Notes: a model not told the origin generated them from the letters alone. 64,000 nt of DNA from Lentzea fradiae (GCF_900100955.1 NZ_FNCC01000001.1:248001-312000), one strand, 5' to 3'. Positions 33,524 through 41,917 are shown, counted from the stretch's first letter. A program made the numbers and translations.

Positions 33524-34228
33524 ATGGACATCCCGTTGGCCCGCCGTCTGCTCGCGGAACTGGCCGGCACCGCCGTGCTGTGCCTGTTCGGCATCGGCGC
33601 GGCGGTCGCGGCCGGACCGGCAGGTCTGCTGGTCGTCGCACTGGCACACGGACTCGCGCTCGCCGTGGCGATCTACGCCTTCGGTGCGGTCTCAGGAGGT
33701 CACTTCAACCCGACCGTCACGGTCGCCCTGGCCGTGCGCGGACGGTTCGCCTGGCGGGAGGTGCCCGCCTACGTGGCGGCGCAGCTCGCCGGTGGCGTGC
33801 TCGGCGCCGCGGTGGTCTTCGCCGTCTACCGCTCCACCGCGGTGACGGCCGGCTTGGGTGCCACGACGTACGGTTCCGGTGTCTCGCCGGTGCAGGCGCT
33901 GATCGCGGAGTCGACCGGCGCGTTCATCCTCGTCACCGCCGTGTTCGCGTTCGCGGTCGCACCGGACGCACCAAAAGGCCTGCACGGCTTGGGAATCGGG
34001 CTCGCGCTGGCGACGCAGATCATGGTGTTCGGCCCGCTCAGCGGAGCCTCGGTGAACCTGGCCAGGACGGTCGGGCCCGACGTGCTGCTGTCGCTGACCG
34101 GCGGCACCGCCGCCTGGTCCCAGCTGCTCGTGTACCTCGTCGGGCCGCTGGTCGGTGGCGTCGCCGCGGCACTGCTGCACGGAGTGGCGAGGCGGGTCAC
34201 GCGAGTTCCAGTCGCGGAACATGCCTGA
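33524..34228 (+). CDS. MIP/aquaporin-family channel
   Basis: A 234-residue channel protein with six TM helices and the two half-helix motifs of the MIP family. The first is the normal NPT in GGHFNPTV (about residue 67). The second, normally NPA, is NLA in GASVNLARTVGPD, which is unusual and may alter selectivity toward neutral solutes such as glycerol or metalloids. The ATG at 33524 is preceded by GAGGAAAGGGG. The next small gene overlaps its stop by 8 bp, implying coupling. Confidence 0.88.
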   Translation: MDIPLARRLLAELAGTAVLCLFGIGAAVAAGPAGLLVVALAHGLALAVAIYAFGAVSGGHFNPTVTVALAVRGRFAWREVPAYVAAQLAGGVLGAAVVFAVYRSTAVTAGLGATTYGSGVSPVQALIAESTGAFILVTAVFAFAVAPDAPKGLHGLGIGLALATQIMVFGPLSGASVNLARTVGPDVLLSLTGGTAAWSQLLVYLVGPLVGGVAAALLHGVARRVTRVPVAEHA

Positions 34229-34412
34229 GCGCGGTGACGACCTGCCGGAGTGCTGCCGGGCGGCTGCCGAAGCCCACCACCGCTGCCTGGACGGCTTGAT
34301 CGCGGAGGGCTGGCAGATCGAGGGCATGTGCGTGCTGCCGCGGTGTGTGCGCCACGACGGGTGCGAGTGGTGGTCGCGGCCTCCGGCGGATGACCGTCCA
34401 CTTCAGACCTGA
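34221..34412 (+). CDS. Small Cys/His-rich protein overlapping the aquaporin gene
   Basis: A 63-residue protein whose ATG lies inside the end of the aquaporin gene (ATGCCTGA at 34221-34228). It contains six cysteines, in ECCRAAAEAHHRCLD, MCVLPRCV and DGCEWW, and several histidines, a pattern that suggests metal or metalloid binding or disulfides. There is no signal peptide. The overlap favours translation coupled to the channel. No family is recognised. Confidence 0.5.
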   Translation: MPERGDDLPECCRAAAEAHHRCLDGLIAEGWQIEGMCVLPRCVRHDGCEWWSRPPADDRPLQT

Positions 34413-34466
34413 AGCACCGACTCCATCCCGCCGCCCCTGCCGGGCGGCGGGATGTTGCAGCGTCAC

Positions 34467-34530
34467 CGGGGTCTCGTAGCAGGGCAGGTAACCCGTGATC
34501 GCCTGCCGCAGGACGTGCGACTCGGGTTTG
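34467..34530 (-). pseudogene. Short KamA-like remnant
   Basis: On the minus strand this stretch encodes ESHVLRQAITGYLPCYETPV, which aligns with ELQHAIMGYLPGYATPR near the C-terminus of the intact lysine 2,3-aminomutase encoded at 36417-37805. Nothing else of the radical SAM enzyme is seen around it. It may be a relic of a duplicated aminomutase gene; the short length keeps confidence low. The rest of 34413-34637 holds nothing recognised. Confidence 0.35.
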
Positions 34531-34637
34531 GCAGCCTTTGTAGGGGATGATCACGTGGCGACCAGTCGCGTCGATCACCAAGCAGGCCGGGCACCAGTCT
34601 CCGGCGATCCAGCGTAACTTAAGCACATATACTGACA

Positions 34638-35060
34638 ATGGATCATGCTCGACGCTCCGAGGCATCTGGTGCGACGCTGCTGCGCAACCCGATGGCCCGG
34701 CACCCGCGGCTGCCGCTGGTGCTGATGGGCGCGCTGATCGGCGGACTGCTGCTCGGCAGGCCGTACTCGTTGTTCCGGGTGATTTTCCGCGACACCGCGG
34801 CCAGCAACGACGTCGGGTACGCCGTCGCGGCGTTCGTGCTGCAGTCGCTCGGCAACATCGTGATCATGGTCCTGGTGTTCCTGGTGCTGATGCACGCCAC
34901 CGGCTGTCGGGTGCGGCGGTGGTTCGCCGCACGACCCGAACGGATCGCGCTGGTGACCGGTGCCGGGTTGCTCGTCGCGAGCAGCTTCACACTGGTGTAC
35001 TGGGATCTGCGCGTGCGCGGCAGAACCGGGATCATCCGGTATCCGATGATCTCCTGGTAG
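34638..35060 (+). CDS. Hypothetical membrane protein
   Basis: A 140-residue protein with three TM helices (about 26-41, 60-86 and 103-121) and a basic loop CRVRRWFAARPER. A TATACT -10 hexamer lies at 34628-34633, only 4 bases before the ATG at 34638, so the mRNA may be leaderless or the true start may be the ATG of NPMARHP at residue 19. No family recognised. It lies 129 bp before the HxlR-type gene in the same direction. Confidence 0.6.
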   Translation: MDHARRSEASGATLLRNPMARHPRLPLVLMGALIGGLLLGRPYSLFRVIFRDTAASNDVGYAVAAFVLQSLGNIVIMVLVFLVLMHATGCRVRRWFAARPERIALVTGAGLLVASSFTLVYWDLRVRGRTGIIRYPMISW

Positions 35061-35189
35061 CCCGCGCGGACGGCCTGTGCGGCTTGGAAAGCCCGGCCGC
35101 GGTTGTCCGTTGTGGACCCCGACCGAACGGAACAGGTCCTGCCGACGACTCGTTGTTACTATGTACACCGAGAGTGAAGGCAGGTGGAA

Positions 35190-35843
35190 GTGGCAGGCGG
35201 CAAGCGCGACTACGGTCAGTTCTGCGGACTGGCCGCCGGGTTGAACGTCATCGGCGAGCGGTGGACGCTCTTGATCGTGCGTGAGCTGCTCATCCGGCCC
35301 GCGAGGTTCAACGAACTGAGCGAGAACCTACCGGGCATCGGACCGAACCTGCTGTCCGAACGGCTGCGCATGCTCCTCGAGTGCGGCGTGGTGGAGCAGA
35401 CCTCGGTCGAGGGTGACGGCCGGGCGCGGCAGTACCACCTGACCGAGGTCGGCGAGCAGCTGCGTGGCGCGGTGCTCGCGCTCGCGCACTGGGGCCTCGG
35501 CTTCCTCTCCGAGGACGACCGCAAGGGCGCGATCAGGGCGGAATGGGGTTTCCTCGCCGTCCAGTCGATGATCGTGGAGGACGCGATCCCCGACGTCGAC
35601 GAGGTGTACGAGTTCCAGGTCGGCGACCAGACGTTCACCATCGAGGTCAGCGACGGCGCGATCACCTTCGGTCTTGGCCACGTCAAGGAAGCCGACCTGA
35701 CCATCGAGTGCGACGCCGACACGTTCATCCGGATCGGCGCGCACATGCTGTCCCCGTTCGAGGCGATCGCCACCGGTGACGTCCGCATAAAGGGCAAGCC
35801 GGACGCGGTGCGCCGCTGCACCCTCATGCTCGGCCTGAGCTGA
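35190..35843 (+). CDS. HxlR-family regulator with SCP2-like C-terminal domain
   Basis: About 217 residues from the GTG at 35190, preferred over the GTG at 35184 because GAAGGCAGG then lies at a normal distance. Residues 10-100 form the HxlR winged helix (ERWTLLIVRELLIRPARFNEL, then LPGIGPNLLSERLRMLLECGVVEQ, in parts). The C-terminal 100 residues (FTIEVSDGAITFGLGHVKEADLTIECD, in parts) are SCP2-like, a lipid-binding fold often fused to this HTH in actinomycetes. It may sense a hydrophobic ligand. No divergent target is present. Confidence 0.85.
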   Translation: MAGGKRDYGQFCGLAAGLNVIGERWTLLIVRELLIRPARFNELSENLPGIGPNLLSERLRMLLECGVVEQTSVEGDGRARQYHLTEVGEQLRGAVLALAHWGLGFLSEDDRKGAIRAEWGFLAVQSMIVEDAIPDVDEVYEFQVGDQTFTIEVSDGAITFGLGHVKEADLTIECDADTFIRIGAHMLSPFEAIATGDVRIKGKPDAVRRCTLMLGLS

Positions 35844-35934
35844 TCTCACTGCTATTAGCTATAGCGAGTTGGGCAGATGCTCGTGCGGCGCCGAGCGCCG
35901 CATCACGACCCGATGAGGCGGCGTCGCCCGCCCG

Positions 35935-36276
35935 TACCTCGACCTGTCGAGCTGGTGCAAGGCGCACGTCTGGTCCACCGTGGTGTCACCCGACCGCAGG
36001 CACGTGTACGTGTCGATGAGCGGCATGCGCGGCCCGGTCGCGAACATGGTCGGCATCGTCGTGTCACCCGACGGCGGGTTCATCTACGCCTGCGACTTCA
36101 ACAGCTGGCAGGGCAACGGCAAGGTCATCGCGATCGACCGGAAGACCCGCGAGGTCAGCGTGCTCGCCGACGGGCTCGACCAGCCGTCGACGCTCAGCCT
36201 CGACGGCCCCTACCACCTGCTGGTCGCCAACACCGGCAGCCGCACGGCAAGGCGAGCGGCGGGCAGGATGAAATGA
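35935..36276 (+). pseudogene. Fragment of a beta-propeller (SMP-30/NHL-like) protein
   Basis: An open frame without a credible start encodes propeller-blade repeats: WSTVVSPDRRHVYVSMSG, then IVVSPDGGFIYACDFNSW, then KVIAIDRKTREVSVLADGLDQP and LLVANTGS. These are two to three blades of a protein that should be 300 or more residues. The tail TARRAAGRMK is not propeller-like. It is therefore a truncated remnant. The flanking 35844-35934 and 36277-36366 hold nothing recognised. Confidence 0.6.
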
Positions 36277-36368
36277 GCGTCCTTTGTGGACTTACCGGGT
36301 CATGGTGGGGCCGTTGGGCGTCGAGACGAAACGAGACGCTATGGGGTCTGACCAGTCAAAACATGCCG

Positions 36369-36408
36369 ATGGGGCCGTCTTCGGGAGATGTCCCGAAAAT
36401 GGCCCCAT
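36369..36408 (-). terminator. Terminator of kamA
   Basis: A compound hairpin: TGGGGCC (36370-36376) pairs with GGCCCCA (36401-36407), and the inner TTCGGGA (36380-36386) pairs with TCCCGAA (36391-36397), with a GATG loop and 3-base internal bulges. On the minus strand it is followed within about a dozen bases by TTTT. It lies 9 bp after the kamA stop codon. Confidence 0.75.
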
Positions 36409-36416
36409 TGTGGCCG

Positions 36417-37805
36417 TCAGCTCTGGCCGGCCCACCACTTCTGGCCGGTCTCGCCGAGGGTGGAGATCGGGTCGTAGTAGGGGTAGCGGCGGTTCAACGC
36501 CTCCGGGTCCTCCAGTTCGATCCCGGTCCGGTAGTTCTTCGTCCAGTACGAGATCCCCAGCTCGCGGTCGTATTCCTCGAGCTGGTGCACCCACCGCTTT
36601 CCGACGTACGGCACGTCGCACACGATCCGCGGCGTCGCGTAGCCGGGCAGGTAGCCCATGATCGCGTGCTGGAGCTCCTGCGCCTCCCACACCGACACCC
36701 GCCAGTGCTCGGCGTTGGGGATCATGTCGCACATGTAGAAGTAGTACGGCAGGATGTTCGCTTCCCCTTGCAGGGCGAAGCAAAGGTCCAGCAGGTCGTC
36801 CGGCGTCGCGTTGACGCCCTTCATCAGCACGCCCTGGTTGCGCACGTCGCGGACGCCGACCTCCAGTGCCGTGCGCGCGGCCTCGGCGACCAGTGGTGTC
36901 ACGGACTGCGCGTGGTTGACGTGGGTGTGGATCGCCAGGTTCACGCCGCGGCGCGAGGCGGTGCGGGCGACTCGTTCGAGGCCCTCGACCACGCGCGGCT
37001 GGAGCCAGTGCTGGGGGAGGCCCGCCAGCGCCTTGGTGGCCAGGCGCACGTCGCGGACCGTGTCGATGTCGAGCACCCGCATCAGGAACGACTCGAGCTG
37101 CGGCCACGGCACGTTCGCCACGTCGCCGCCGGAGACGACCACGTCGCGCACGCCGGGGGTCTTCTTCAGGTACTCGATCATCTGGTCCTGGCGGTCGACC
37201 GGCTTGAGCGACAGCTTGTGCTTGTCGATCAGCGGCGTGGAGTTGCCGACCAGGTCCATGCGGGTGCAGTGGCCGCAGTACTGCGGGCAGGTCGACACCA
37301 TCTCGGCGAGGACCTTGGTGGGGTAGCGGTGCGTGAGGCCCTCGACGACCCACATCTCCGCCTCGTGCAGCGAGTCGCGCTGCGAGTGCGGGTGGGACGG
37401 CCAGCGCGGGTCGCGGTCGGAGCGGACCGGCAGCATGTAGCGGCGCACCGGGTCGGCGAGGAAGGCGTCGGTGAACTCCGCGGGGGACAGCGGCGCGTCG
37501 ACCGCCATCGTGTTGAGCATCTGCGGCGGGAGCAGCATCGACATCGTCGCGAAGTTCTCCTGGTCCGCGGCCAGGTCGTCGTAGAACTTCTCGGTCAGCA
37601 GGTCGCCCGCCACCTTGCGGAGCTGCTTGACGTTCTTGACGCAGTTCACCCGCTGCCACTGGGCGTCACGCCACTGCGCGTCGGTCACGTGGGCCCATCC
37701 GGGGAAGCGCCGCCAGTCGGGTTCGACCAGCTCACGCCGGACGTACGTGTACGGCTGGCGGTCCAGCCGCTCCAGCGCCGTGGGGGCGTCGTGCAGCGCG
37801 GTCAT
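36417..37805 (-). CDS. kamA: Lysine 2,3-aminomutase (radical SAM)
   Basis: A 462-residue radical SAM/PLP enzyme that converts L-lysine to beta-lysine. The cluster-binding motif is CPQYCGHC, giving Cys173, Cys177 and Cys180, and the surrounding STCPQYCGHCTRMDLVG is typical of KamA. The C-terminal half includes GYLPGYATPRIVCDVPYVGKRW (in parts), near the PLP region. The assignment to lysine rather than glutamate rests on the kdd-kamD-kamE-kal operon 4.2 kb away. A 14-bp motif 25-38 bp upstream of its ATG is repeated upstream of kdd. A terminator follows the stop. Confidence 0.92.
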   Translation of the reverse strand: MTALHDAPTALERLDRQPYTYVRRELVEPDWRRFPGWAHVTDAQWRDAQWQRVNCVKNVKQLRKVAGDLLTEKFYDDLAADQENFATMSMLLPPQMLNTMAVDAPLSPAEFTDAFLADPVRRYMLPVRSDRDPRWPSHPHSQRDSLHEAEMWVVEGLTHRYPTKVLAEMVSTCPQYCGHCTRMDLVGNSTPLIDKHKLSLKPVDRQDQMIEYLKKTPGVRDVVVSGGDVANVPWPQLESFLMRVLDIDTVRDVRLATKALAGLPQHWLQPRVVEGLERVARTASRRGVNLAIHTHVNHAQSVTPLVAEAARTALEVGVRDVRNQGVLMKGVNATPDDLLDLCFALQGEANILPYYFYMCDMIPNAEHWRVSVWEAQELQHAIMGYLPGYATPRIVCDVPYVGKRWVHQLEEYDRELGISYWTKNYRTGIELEDPEALNRRYPYYDPISTLGETGQKWWAGQS

Positions 37806-37829
37806 CCGTACTCCTCAAAGTCGAGGTCG

Positions 37830-37843
37830 CGTGAAGATATCCT
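37830..37843. promoter_or_regulatory. Shared lysine-catabolism motif, kamA copy
   Basis: CGTGAAGATATCCT occurs here, 25-38 bp upstream of kamA, and again, identically, at 41923-41936 upstream of kdd. It is AT-rich for this genome and partly palindromic. Relative to gene direction the two copies are in opposite orientation, which favours a protein-binding site over a core promoter element. The divergent fxsA gene also lies on the far side of this copy. Confidence 0.62.
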
Positions 37844-37909
37844 GTCACACGGTTCGACTGCCGTAAATATTTCAGCTCAAGCCCTGGTCGGGAGCATTTG
37901 GGGACTTCT

Positions 37910-38386
37910 GTGCGTTCAACCGGTATGCCTGTCTTCGCTCTGCTGCTGCTCGGCTTCTTCGCCGAGGTCGCGGTCATGATCACTGTCGGGAACGCCATCG
38001 GCGGGCTCTGGACGATCGCGCTGCTCCTGCTCGGCACCCTGGTCGGGTTGTCGCTGGTGCGCAGGCAGGGCGCGCAGACGATGGCGGCGTTCCGCGAGTC
38101 GGTGTTCCAGCGCCGCGAGCCGCACCAGGAGATGGCAGACGGCGTGCTGATCGCGGCCGCGGGCCTGCTGATCACGGTGCCGGGCTTCATCAGCGACGTG
38201 GTGGCGCTGTTCCTGCTGTTCCCGCCGACGCGCAGGCTCGTGAGCAGGCGGATCGCGCGCAAGGCCGAGGCCACGGCGCTGCGGCACCAGCACGAGCGGC
38301 GCTTCGGCGCCGGTCAGGTCGTCGAGGGTGAGGTGGTCGACGTCGACGAGCCGGTGGTCGTCATCGATCGCCGCGAACTGACGTGA
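37910..38386 (+). CDS. fxsA: FxsA-family membrane protein
   Basis: About 158 residues from the GTG at 37910 (GGGGA seven bases upstream); ATG 37925 is an alternative. It has the FxsA layout: a first TM with FALLLLGFFAEVAVMITVGNAIGG, a central ALLLLGTLVGLSLVRRQG, a loop with EMADGVLIAAAGLLITVPGFISD (in parts), then a charged tail. FxsA is an inner-membrane protein first known for suppressing F-plasmid exclusion of phage T7; its general role is unclear. Its GTGA stop/start overlap with the GNAT gene indicates coupling. It is divergent from kamA. Confidence 0.87.
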   Translation: MRSTGMPVFALLLLGFFAEVAVMITVGNAIGGLWTIALLLLGTLVGLSLVRRQGAQTMAAFRESVFQRREPHQEMADGVLIAAAGLLITVPGFISDVVALFLLFPPTRRLVSRRIARKAEATALRHQHERRFGAGQVVEGEVVDVDEPVVVIDRRELT

Positions 38387-38943
38387 TCCGCGCGTACCGG
38401 CCCTCGGACCTGGACGCGCTCCACGACATCTGCCTCGACACCGGCAACGGCGGTCAGGGCGTGCGGCACCTGTTCGACGACCCCAGGCTGCTGGGGCACG
38501 TCCACGTCGGCCCGTACGCGGCGTTCGAACCCGACCTGGTGCTGGTGGCCGAGGACGACGACGGCGTCTGCGGGTACGTCGCCGCGGCGTCGGACAGCGA
38601 GGCGTTCGAAGACCGCTGCGAGCGCGACTGGTGGCCTGACCTGCGGCTCCGGTACCCGTTGACGCCGGAGTCGAACCGGGTCGTGTGGCAGATCCACCAC
38701 CCGCCGCGCGTCGACCCGATGATGGTCCGCGACTACCCGGCGCACCTGCACGTGAACCTGCTGGCACGCGCCAGGGGCAAGGGGCTGGGCGGTTCGCTCG
38801 TCCGCACGGTGCTCGACCGCCTGGAGAAGGGCGTCCACGTGCACGTGCGGCGCCAGAACACGCACGCGATCGGCTTCTGGGAGCACCTGGGCTTCCGGGT
38901 GATCGACTCCGCCGACGGGCTGCTGCTGGGCCTGCGCCTGTGA
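38383..38943 (+). CDS. GNAT-family N-acetyltransferase
   Basis: A 186-residue acetyltransferase starting at the GTG that overlaps the fxsA stop. The acetyl-CoA loop is ARGKGLGGSLVRTVLDRLE (about 128-146), and the C-terminal HAIGFWEHLGFRV is the usual GNAT strand. The N-terminal half (RPSDLDALHDICLDTG, DLVLVAEDDDGVCGYV) resembles the acetyltransferase-like domain of O-GlcNAcase-type proteins. The acceptor is unknown. Because kamA is nearby, beta-lysine was considered as acceptor, but operon structure links the gene to fxsA. Confidence 0.82.
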   Translation: MIRAYRPSDLDALHDICLDTGNGGQGVRHLFDDPRLLGHVHVGPYAAFEPDLVLVAEDDDGVCGYVAAASDSEAFEDRCERDWWPDLRLRYPLTPESNRVVWQIHHPPRVDPMMVRDYPAHLHVNLLARARGKGLGGSLVRTVLDRLEKGVHVHVRRQNTHAIGFWEHLGFRVIDSADGLLLGLRL

Positions 38944-38950
38944 GGGTGGG

Positions 38951-39346
38951 TCAGGCGAGCAGGTCCTTGAGCAGCAGCTCGAAGTCGACGACCTCGCGCC
39001 CGGCGGGCACCGCCGAGTAGGTCGAGTCGAGGAACCGGCCCAGCTCGTCGGCCGACAGGTGGAACACCGCGTGCGAGTCCTCGGTGAACAGCTCCAGCAC
39101 GAGCACGTCGCCCTTGCCCGGCCGCAGCCGCACGTCGCCGATCCCGGCGGGGGACAGCAGCCCGTCGGACAGCAGCTCTCGGCCGACGAGCCAGGTCGAC
39201 TCCCGGTCCCGTGCGTGGAAGCGCATCGTGACGGCGTGCGGGTCGTCCGAGCGGTACTGGAGGTCGACGTTCATCGGCTCTATCGAGCCGTCCGGCCGGA
39301 CGAACTCGACGACGGTCATGGTGCCGACCCGTGTCTCGTTGAACAT
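38951..39346 (-). CDS. SsgA-like sporulation/cell-division regulator
   Basis: A 131-residue protein with the SsgA-family pattern: NVDLQYRSDDPHAVTMRFHA, then TWLVGRELLSDGLLSPAGIGDVRLRP, then FHLSADELGRFLDSTYSAVPAG (each read in parts). SsgA-like proteins (SALPs) occur only in morphologically complex actinomycetes, where SsgB helps position FtsZ in sporulation septa. The start could be ATG 39346 or the internal ATG ten codons later (MTVVEF). It is convergent with the GNAT gene, 7 bp apart. Confidence 0.85.
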   Translation of the reverse strand: MFNETRVGTMTVVEFVRPDGSIEPMNVDLQYRSDDPHAVTMRFHARDRESTWLVGRELLSDGLLSPAGIGDVRLRPGKGDVLVLELFTEDSHAVFHLSADELGRFLDSTYSAVPAGREVVDFELLLKDLLA

Positions 39347-39448
39347 CGTCGTTCCTCCTCCGCAGTGAGGGTGCTCCCATAGACACGCGCGCCGCGCCCG
39401 GAAGGTTCAAAGCTTTCTCGGACTGCCCGACTGGGTACTAGAAGGCGC

Positions 39449-40408
39449 ATGACGGTCTACGGCATCCACGCCTCACACGAGCAGATACACCCCGCCGGCC
39501 TCCTCGCCGCTGTGCGCAGGGCCGAGGAAGCGGGGTTCGCCGCGGCGATGTGCTCCGACCACTTCTCGCCGTGGAGCGCGCGTCAGGGCCAGTCGGGGTA
39601 CGCCTGGTCGTGGCTCGGGTCCGCGCTACAGGCGACCGACCTGCCGTTCGGCGTGGTCACGGCACCGGGGCAGCGCTACCACCCGGCGATCACCGCCCAG
39701 GCGATCGGCACGCTCGCCGCCATGTACCCCGGCCGGTTCTGGGCCGCGCTGGGCACCGGTGAGGCCAGCAACGAGCACATCACCGGCGACGTCTGGCCGC
39801 GCAAGGACGTCCGCACCGCCCGGCTGCGCGAGTGCGTGGACGTGATCCGCGCGCTGCTGGCCGGGGAGGAGGTCAGCCACGACGGCCTGGTCACCGTCGA
39901 CCGCGCCCGGCTGTGGACGCTGCCGGACGAGATGCCGCTGCTGGTCGGCGCCGCGGTGAGCCCGGAGACGGCGCGCTGGTGCGCCTCCTGGGCCGACGGC
40001 CTGATCACCGTCAACGCCGCTCCCGAGCGGCTGCGCGCGGTCGCCGACGCCTACCGCGACGCCGGCGGCAAGGGCAAGCTGCACCTCCAGGTGCACCTGA
40101 GCTGGGACCCCGACGAGGACGCGGCGATGGCGACGGCGCACGAGCAGTGGCGCAGCAACGTCTTCCAGCCACCCGTGTGCTGGGACCTGGAGATGGCGGA
40201 GCACTTCGACGTCGTGTCCGAACGCGTCACGCCCGAGCAGGTGGCCGAGGTCGTGAACGTCTCCTCGGACCTGAAGTGGCACGCGGAGCAGCTGAGCTCG
40301 TACGAGGAGATCGGGTTCGAGGAGATCTACCTGCATCACGTCGGCCAGGACCTGGACCCGTTCATCGACGCGTTCGGTGAGCACGTGCTGCCGGAGGTGA
40401 CAGCGTGA
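39449..40408 (+). CDS. LLM-class flavin-dependent oxidoreductase (TIGR03885-like)
   Basis: A 319-residue luciferase-like TIM-barrel flavoprotein: YGIHASHEQIHPAGLLAAVRRAEEAGFAAAMCSDHFSPW (in parts) at the N-terminus, and FWAALGTGEASNEHI in the centre. The sequence type resembles the TIGR03885 subfamily, thought to use a flavin other than F420; this is recalled, not searched. Its stop overlaps the GTG of the GH13 gene (40405-40408), and that fixed pairing suggests a shared pathway in carbohydrate metabolism. The substrate is unknown. Confidence 0.82.
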   Translation: MTVYGIHASHEQIHPAGLLAAVRRAEEAGFAAAMCSDHFSPWSARQGQSGYAWSWLGSALQATDLPFGVVTAPGQRYHPAITAQAIGTLAAMYPGRFWAALGTGEASNEHITGDVWPRKDVRTARLRECVDVIRALLAGEEVSHDGLVTVDRARLWTLPDEMPLLVGAAVSPETARWCASWADGLITVNAAPERLRAVADAYRDAGGKGKLHLQVHLSWDPDEDAAMATAHEQWRSNVFQPPVCWDLEMAEHFDVVSERVTPEQVAEVVNVSSDLKWHAEQLSSYEEIGFEEIYLHHVGQDLDPFIDAFGEHVLPEVTA

Positions 40409-41898
40409 TCCGTTCCTCCGACGTCTGGTGGAAGAACGCCGTCATCTACTGCCTCGACATCGAGACCTTCACCGACGACGGCTTCAGAGGCGCGACCGAA
40501 CACATCGACCACTTACACGCCCTTGGCGTCACGTGTGTGTGGTTGATGCCGTTCTACCCGACCCCCGATCTCGACGACGGCTACGACATCACCGACTTCT
40601 ACTCGGTCGACCCGCGCCTTGGTTCGCTCGGCGACTTCGTGGAGTTCGTGCGCGCCGCACGGGACCGCGGCATGCGCGTCATCGCCGACCTCGTCGTCAA
40701 CCACACGTCCGACCAGCACCCGTGGTTCCACGATCCCGAGAAACGCGACTGGTACGTCTGGGCCGACAAGCCCCAGGAGGACGGGCCGCAGGGCGTCACG
40801 TTCCCGGACAAGGAGGACAGCCTCTGGGAGTACTCGGAGGAGGTCGGCAAGTACTACCTGCACCGCTTCTACAAGCACCAGCCGGACCTGAACGTCGCCA
40901 ACCCCGCCGTCCGCGACGAGATCGCGCGGATCATGGGCTTCTGGATGGAGCTGGGCCTCAGCGGTTTCCGCGTGGACGCCGTCCCGTTCCTGCTGGAGCA
41001 CCAGGACCGCACCGACGCGATCGACCTGCCCGACCCGCACGACTACCTCGCCGATCTGCGCGCGTTCCTCAAGCGCCGCAACGGTGAGGCCGTGCTGCTC
41101 GGCGAGGTGAACCTGCCCTACAAGGACATGATGCCCTTCTACGGCCAAGGCGTCGGCGACGAGCTGACCATGTGCTTCGACTTCGTCGGCATGCAGGCGA
41201 TGTACCTGGCGCTGGCACGGCAGACGAGCGGGCCGCTGGCGAAGGCGCTGCAAGAGCGCCCGGCGCCGCCCCGCGACGGGCACTGGGCGACGTTCGTCCG
41301 CAACCACGACGAGCTGACGCTGGACAAGCTGCCCCTCGACGAACGCCAGGAGGTCTTCGACGCCTTCGGCCCCGACCCGGACATGCAGCTCTACGGCCGG
41401 GGCCTGCGCCGCCGCCTGCCGTCGATGCTCCAGGACGACTACCGGCGCATCCGCATGGTGTACAGCCTGCTCTTCACGCTGCCGGGCACGCCGGTGCTCT
41501 TCTACGGCGAGGAGATCGGCCTGGTCGAGGACCTGGCGCTGGAAGGCCGGATGGCGGTGCGGGTGCCGATGGACTGGGAGGCCGCGGGACGGCAGCGGCA
41601 CGCGCCGGACTCGCTGCTGTCGTTCATGCGACGGCTGGTCGAGTGCTACCGGGAGTGCCCCGAGCTGGCCTGGGGCACGGTCGAGGTGCTCGACGCCGGC
41701 GACCCCTGCGTGTTCGCCCACCGCGCCGACTGCGACGGCAGGACGGTGATCGCCCTGCACAACTTCGCCGACCGCGAGGTTCAGGTGCGCGTCCCCGTCG
41801 AGGGCACCCTCGTCAACGTGCTGAGCGGGGAGAAGAGCCCGGCCGAGTTCGACCTCGCGCCTTACGACTGCCGCTGGCTCCGACTGATTGCCGAGTGA
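40405..41898 (+). CDS. GH13 alpha-amylase-family protein, trehalose-synthase-like
   Basis: A 497-residue glycoside hydrolase family 13 enzyme starting at the overlapping GTG. The N-terminus (VWWKNAVIYCLDIETFTDDG) resembles TreS. Catalytic residues are all visible: nucleophile Asp191 in GFRVDAVPF, acid/base Glu234 in LLGEVNLP and Asp302 in RNHDELTLD, with DLVVNHTSDQHPWF forming region I. It is shorter than usual TreS and lacks a maltokinase fusion. It may isomerise or hydrolyse maltose or similar alpha-glucans in the cytoplasm; the exact reaction is uncertain. Confidence 0.87.
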   Translation: MIRSSDVWWKNAVIYCLDIETFTDDGFRGATEHIDHLHALGVTCVWLMPFYPTPDLDDGYDITDFYSVDPRLGSLGDFVEFVRAARDRGMRVIADLVVNHTSDQHPWFHDPEKRDWYVWADKPQEDGPQGVTFPDKEDSLWEYSEEVGKYYLHRFYKHQPDLNVANPAVRDEIARIMGFWMELGLSGFRVDAVPFLLEHQDRTDAIDLPDPHDYLADLRAFLKRRNGEAVLLGEVNLPYKDMMPFYGQGVGDELTMCFDFVGMQAMYLALARQTSGPLAKALQERPAPPRDGHWATFVRNHDELTLDKLPLDERQEVFDAFGPDPDMQLYGRGLRRRLPSMLQDDYRRIRMVYSLLFTLPGTPVLFYGEEIGLVEDLALEGRMAVRVPMDWEAAGRQRHAPDSLLSFMRRLVECYRECPELAWGTVEVLDAGDPCVFAHRADCDGRTVIALHNFADREVQVRVPVEGTLVNVLSGEKSPAEFDLAPYDCRWLRLIAE

Positions 41899-41917
41899 TG
41901 CTTGCGGTAAGTCCGTC

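Noticed and set aside
34557-34637. Minus-strand reading frame with DWCPACLVIDATGRHVIIPY just before the membrane protein at 34638
   Set aside because: The peptide looks coding-like but has no start, no stop in a sensible place and no recognised family; too short to call.
38383-38943. GNAT gene near kamA as a beta-lysine acetyltransferase (AblB), giving N-epsilon-acetyl-beta-lysine as in methanogens
   Set aside because: The gene is coupled to fxsA, is on the opposite strand from kamA, and resembles O-GlcNAcase-type acetyltransferase domains rather than AblB. The kdd-kamDE-kal operon points to catabolism instead.
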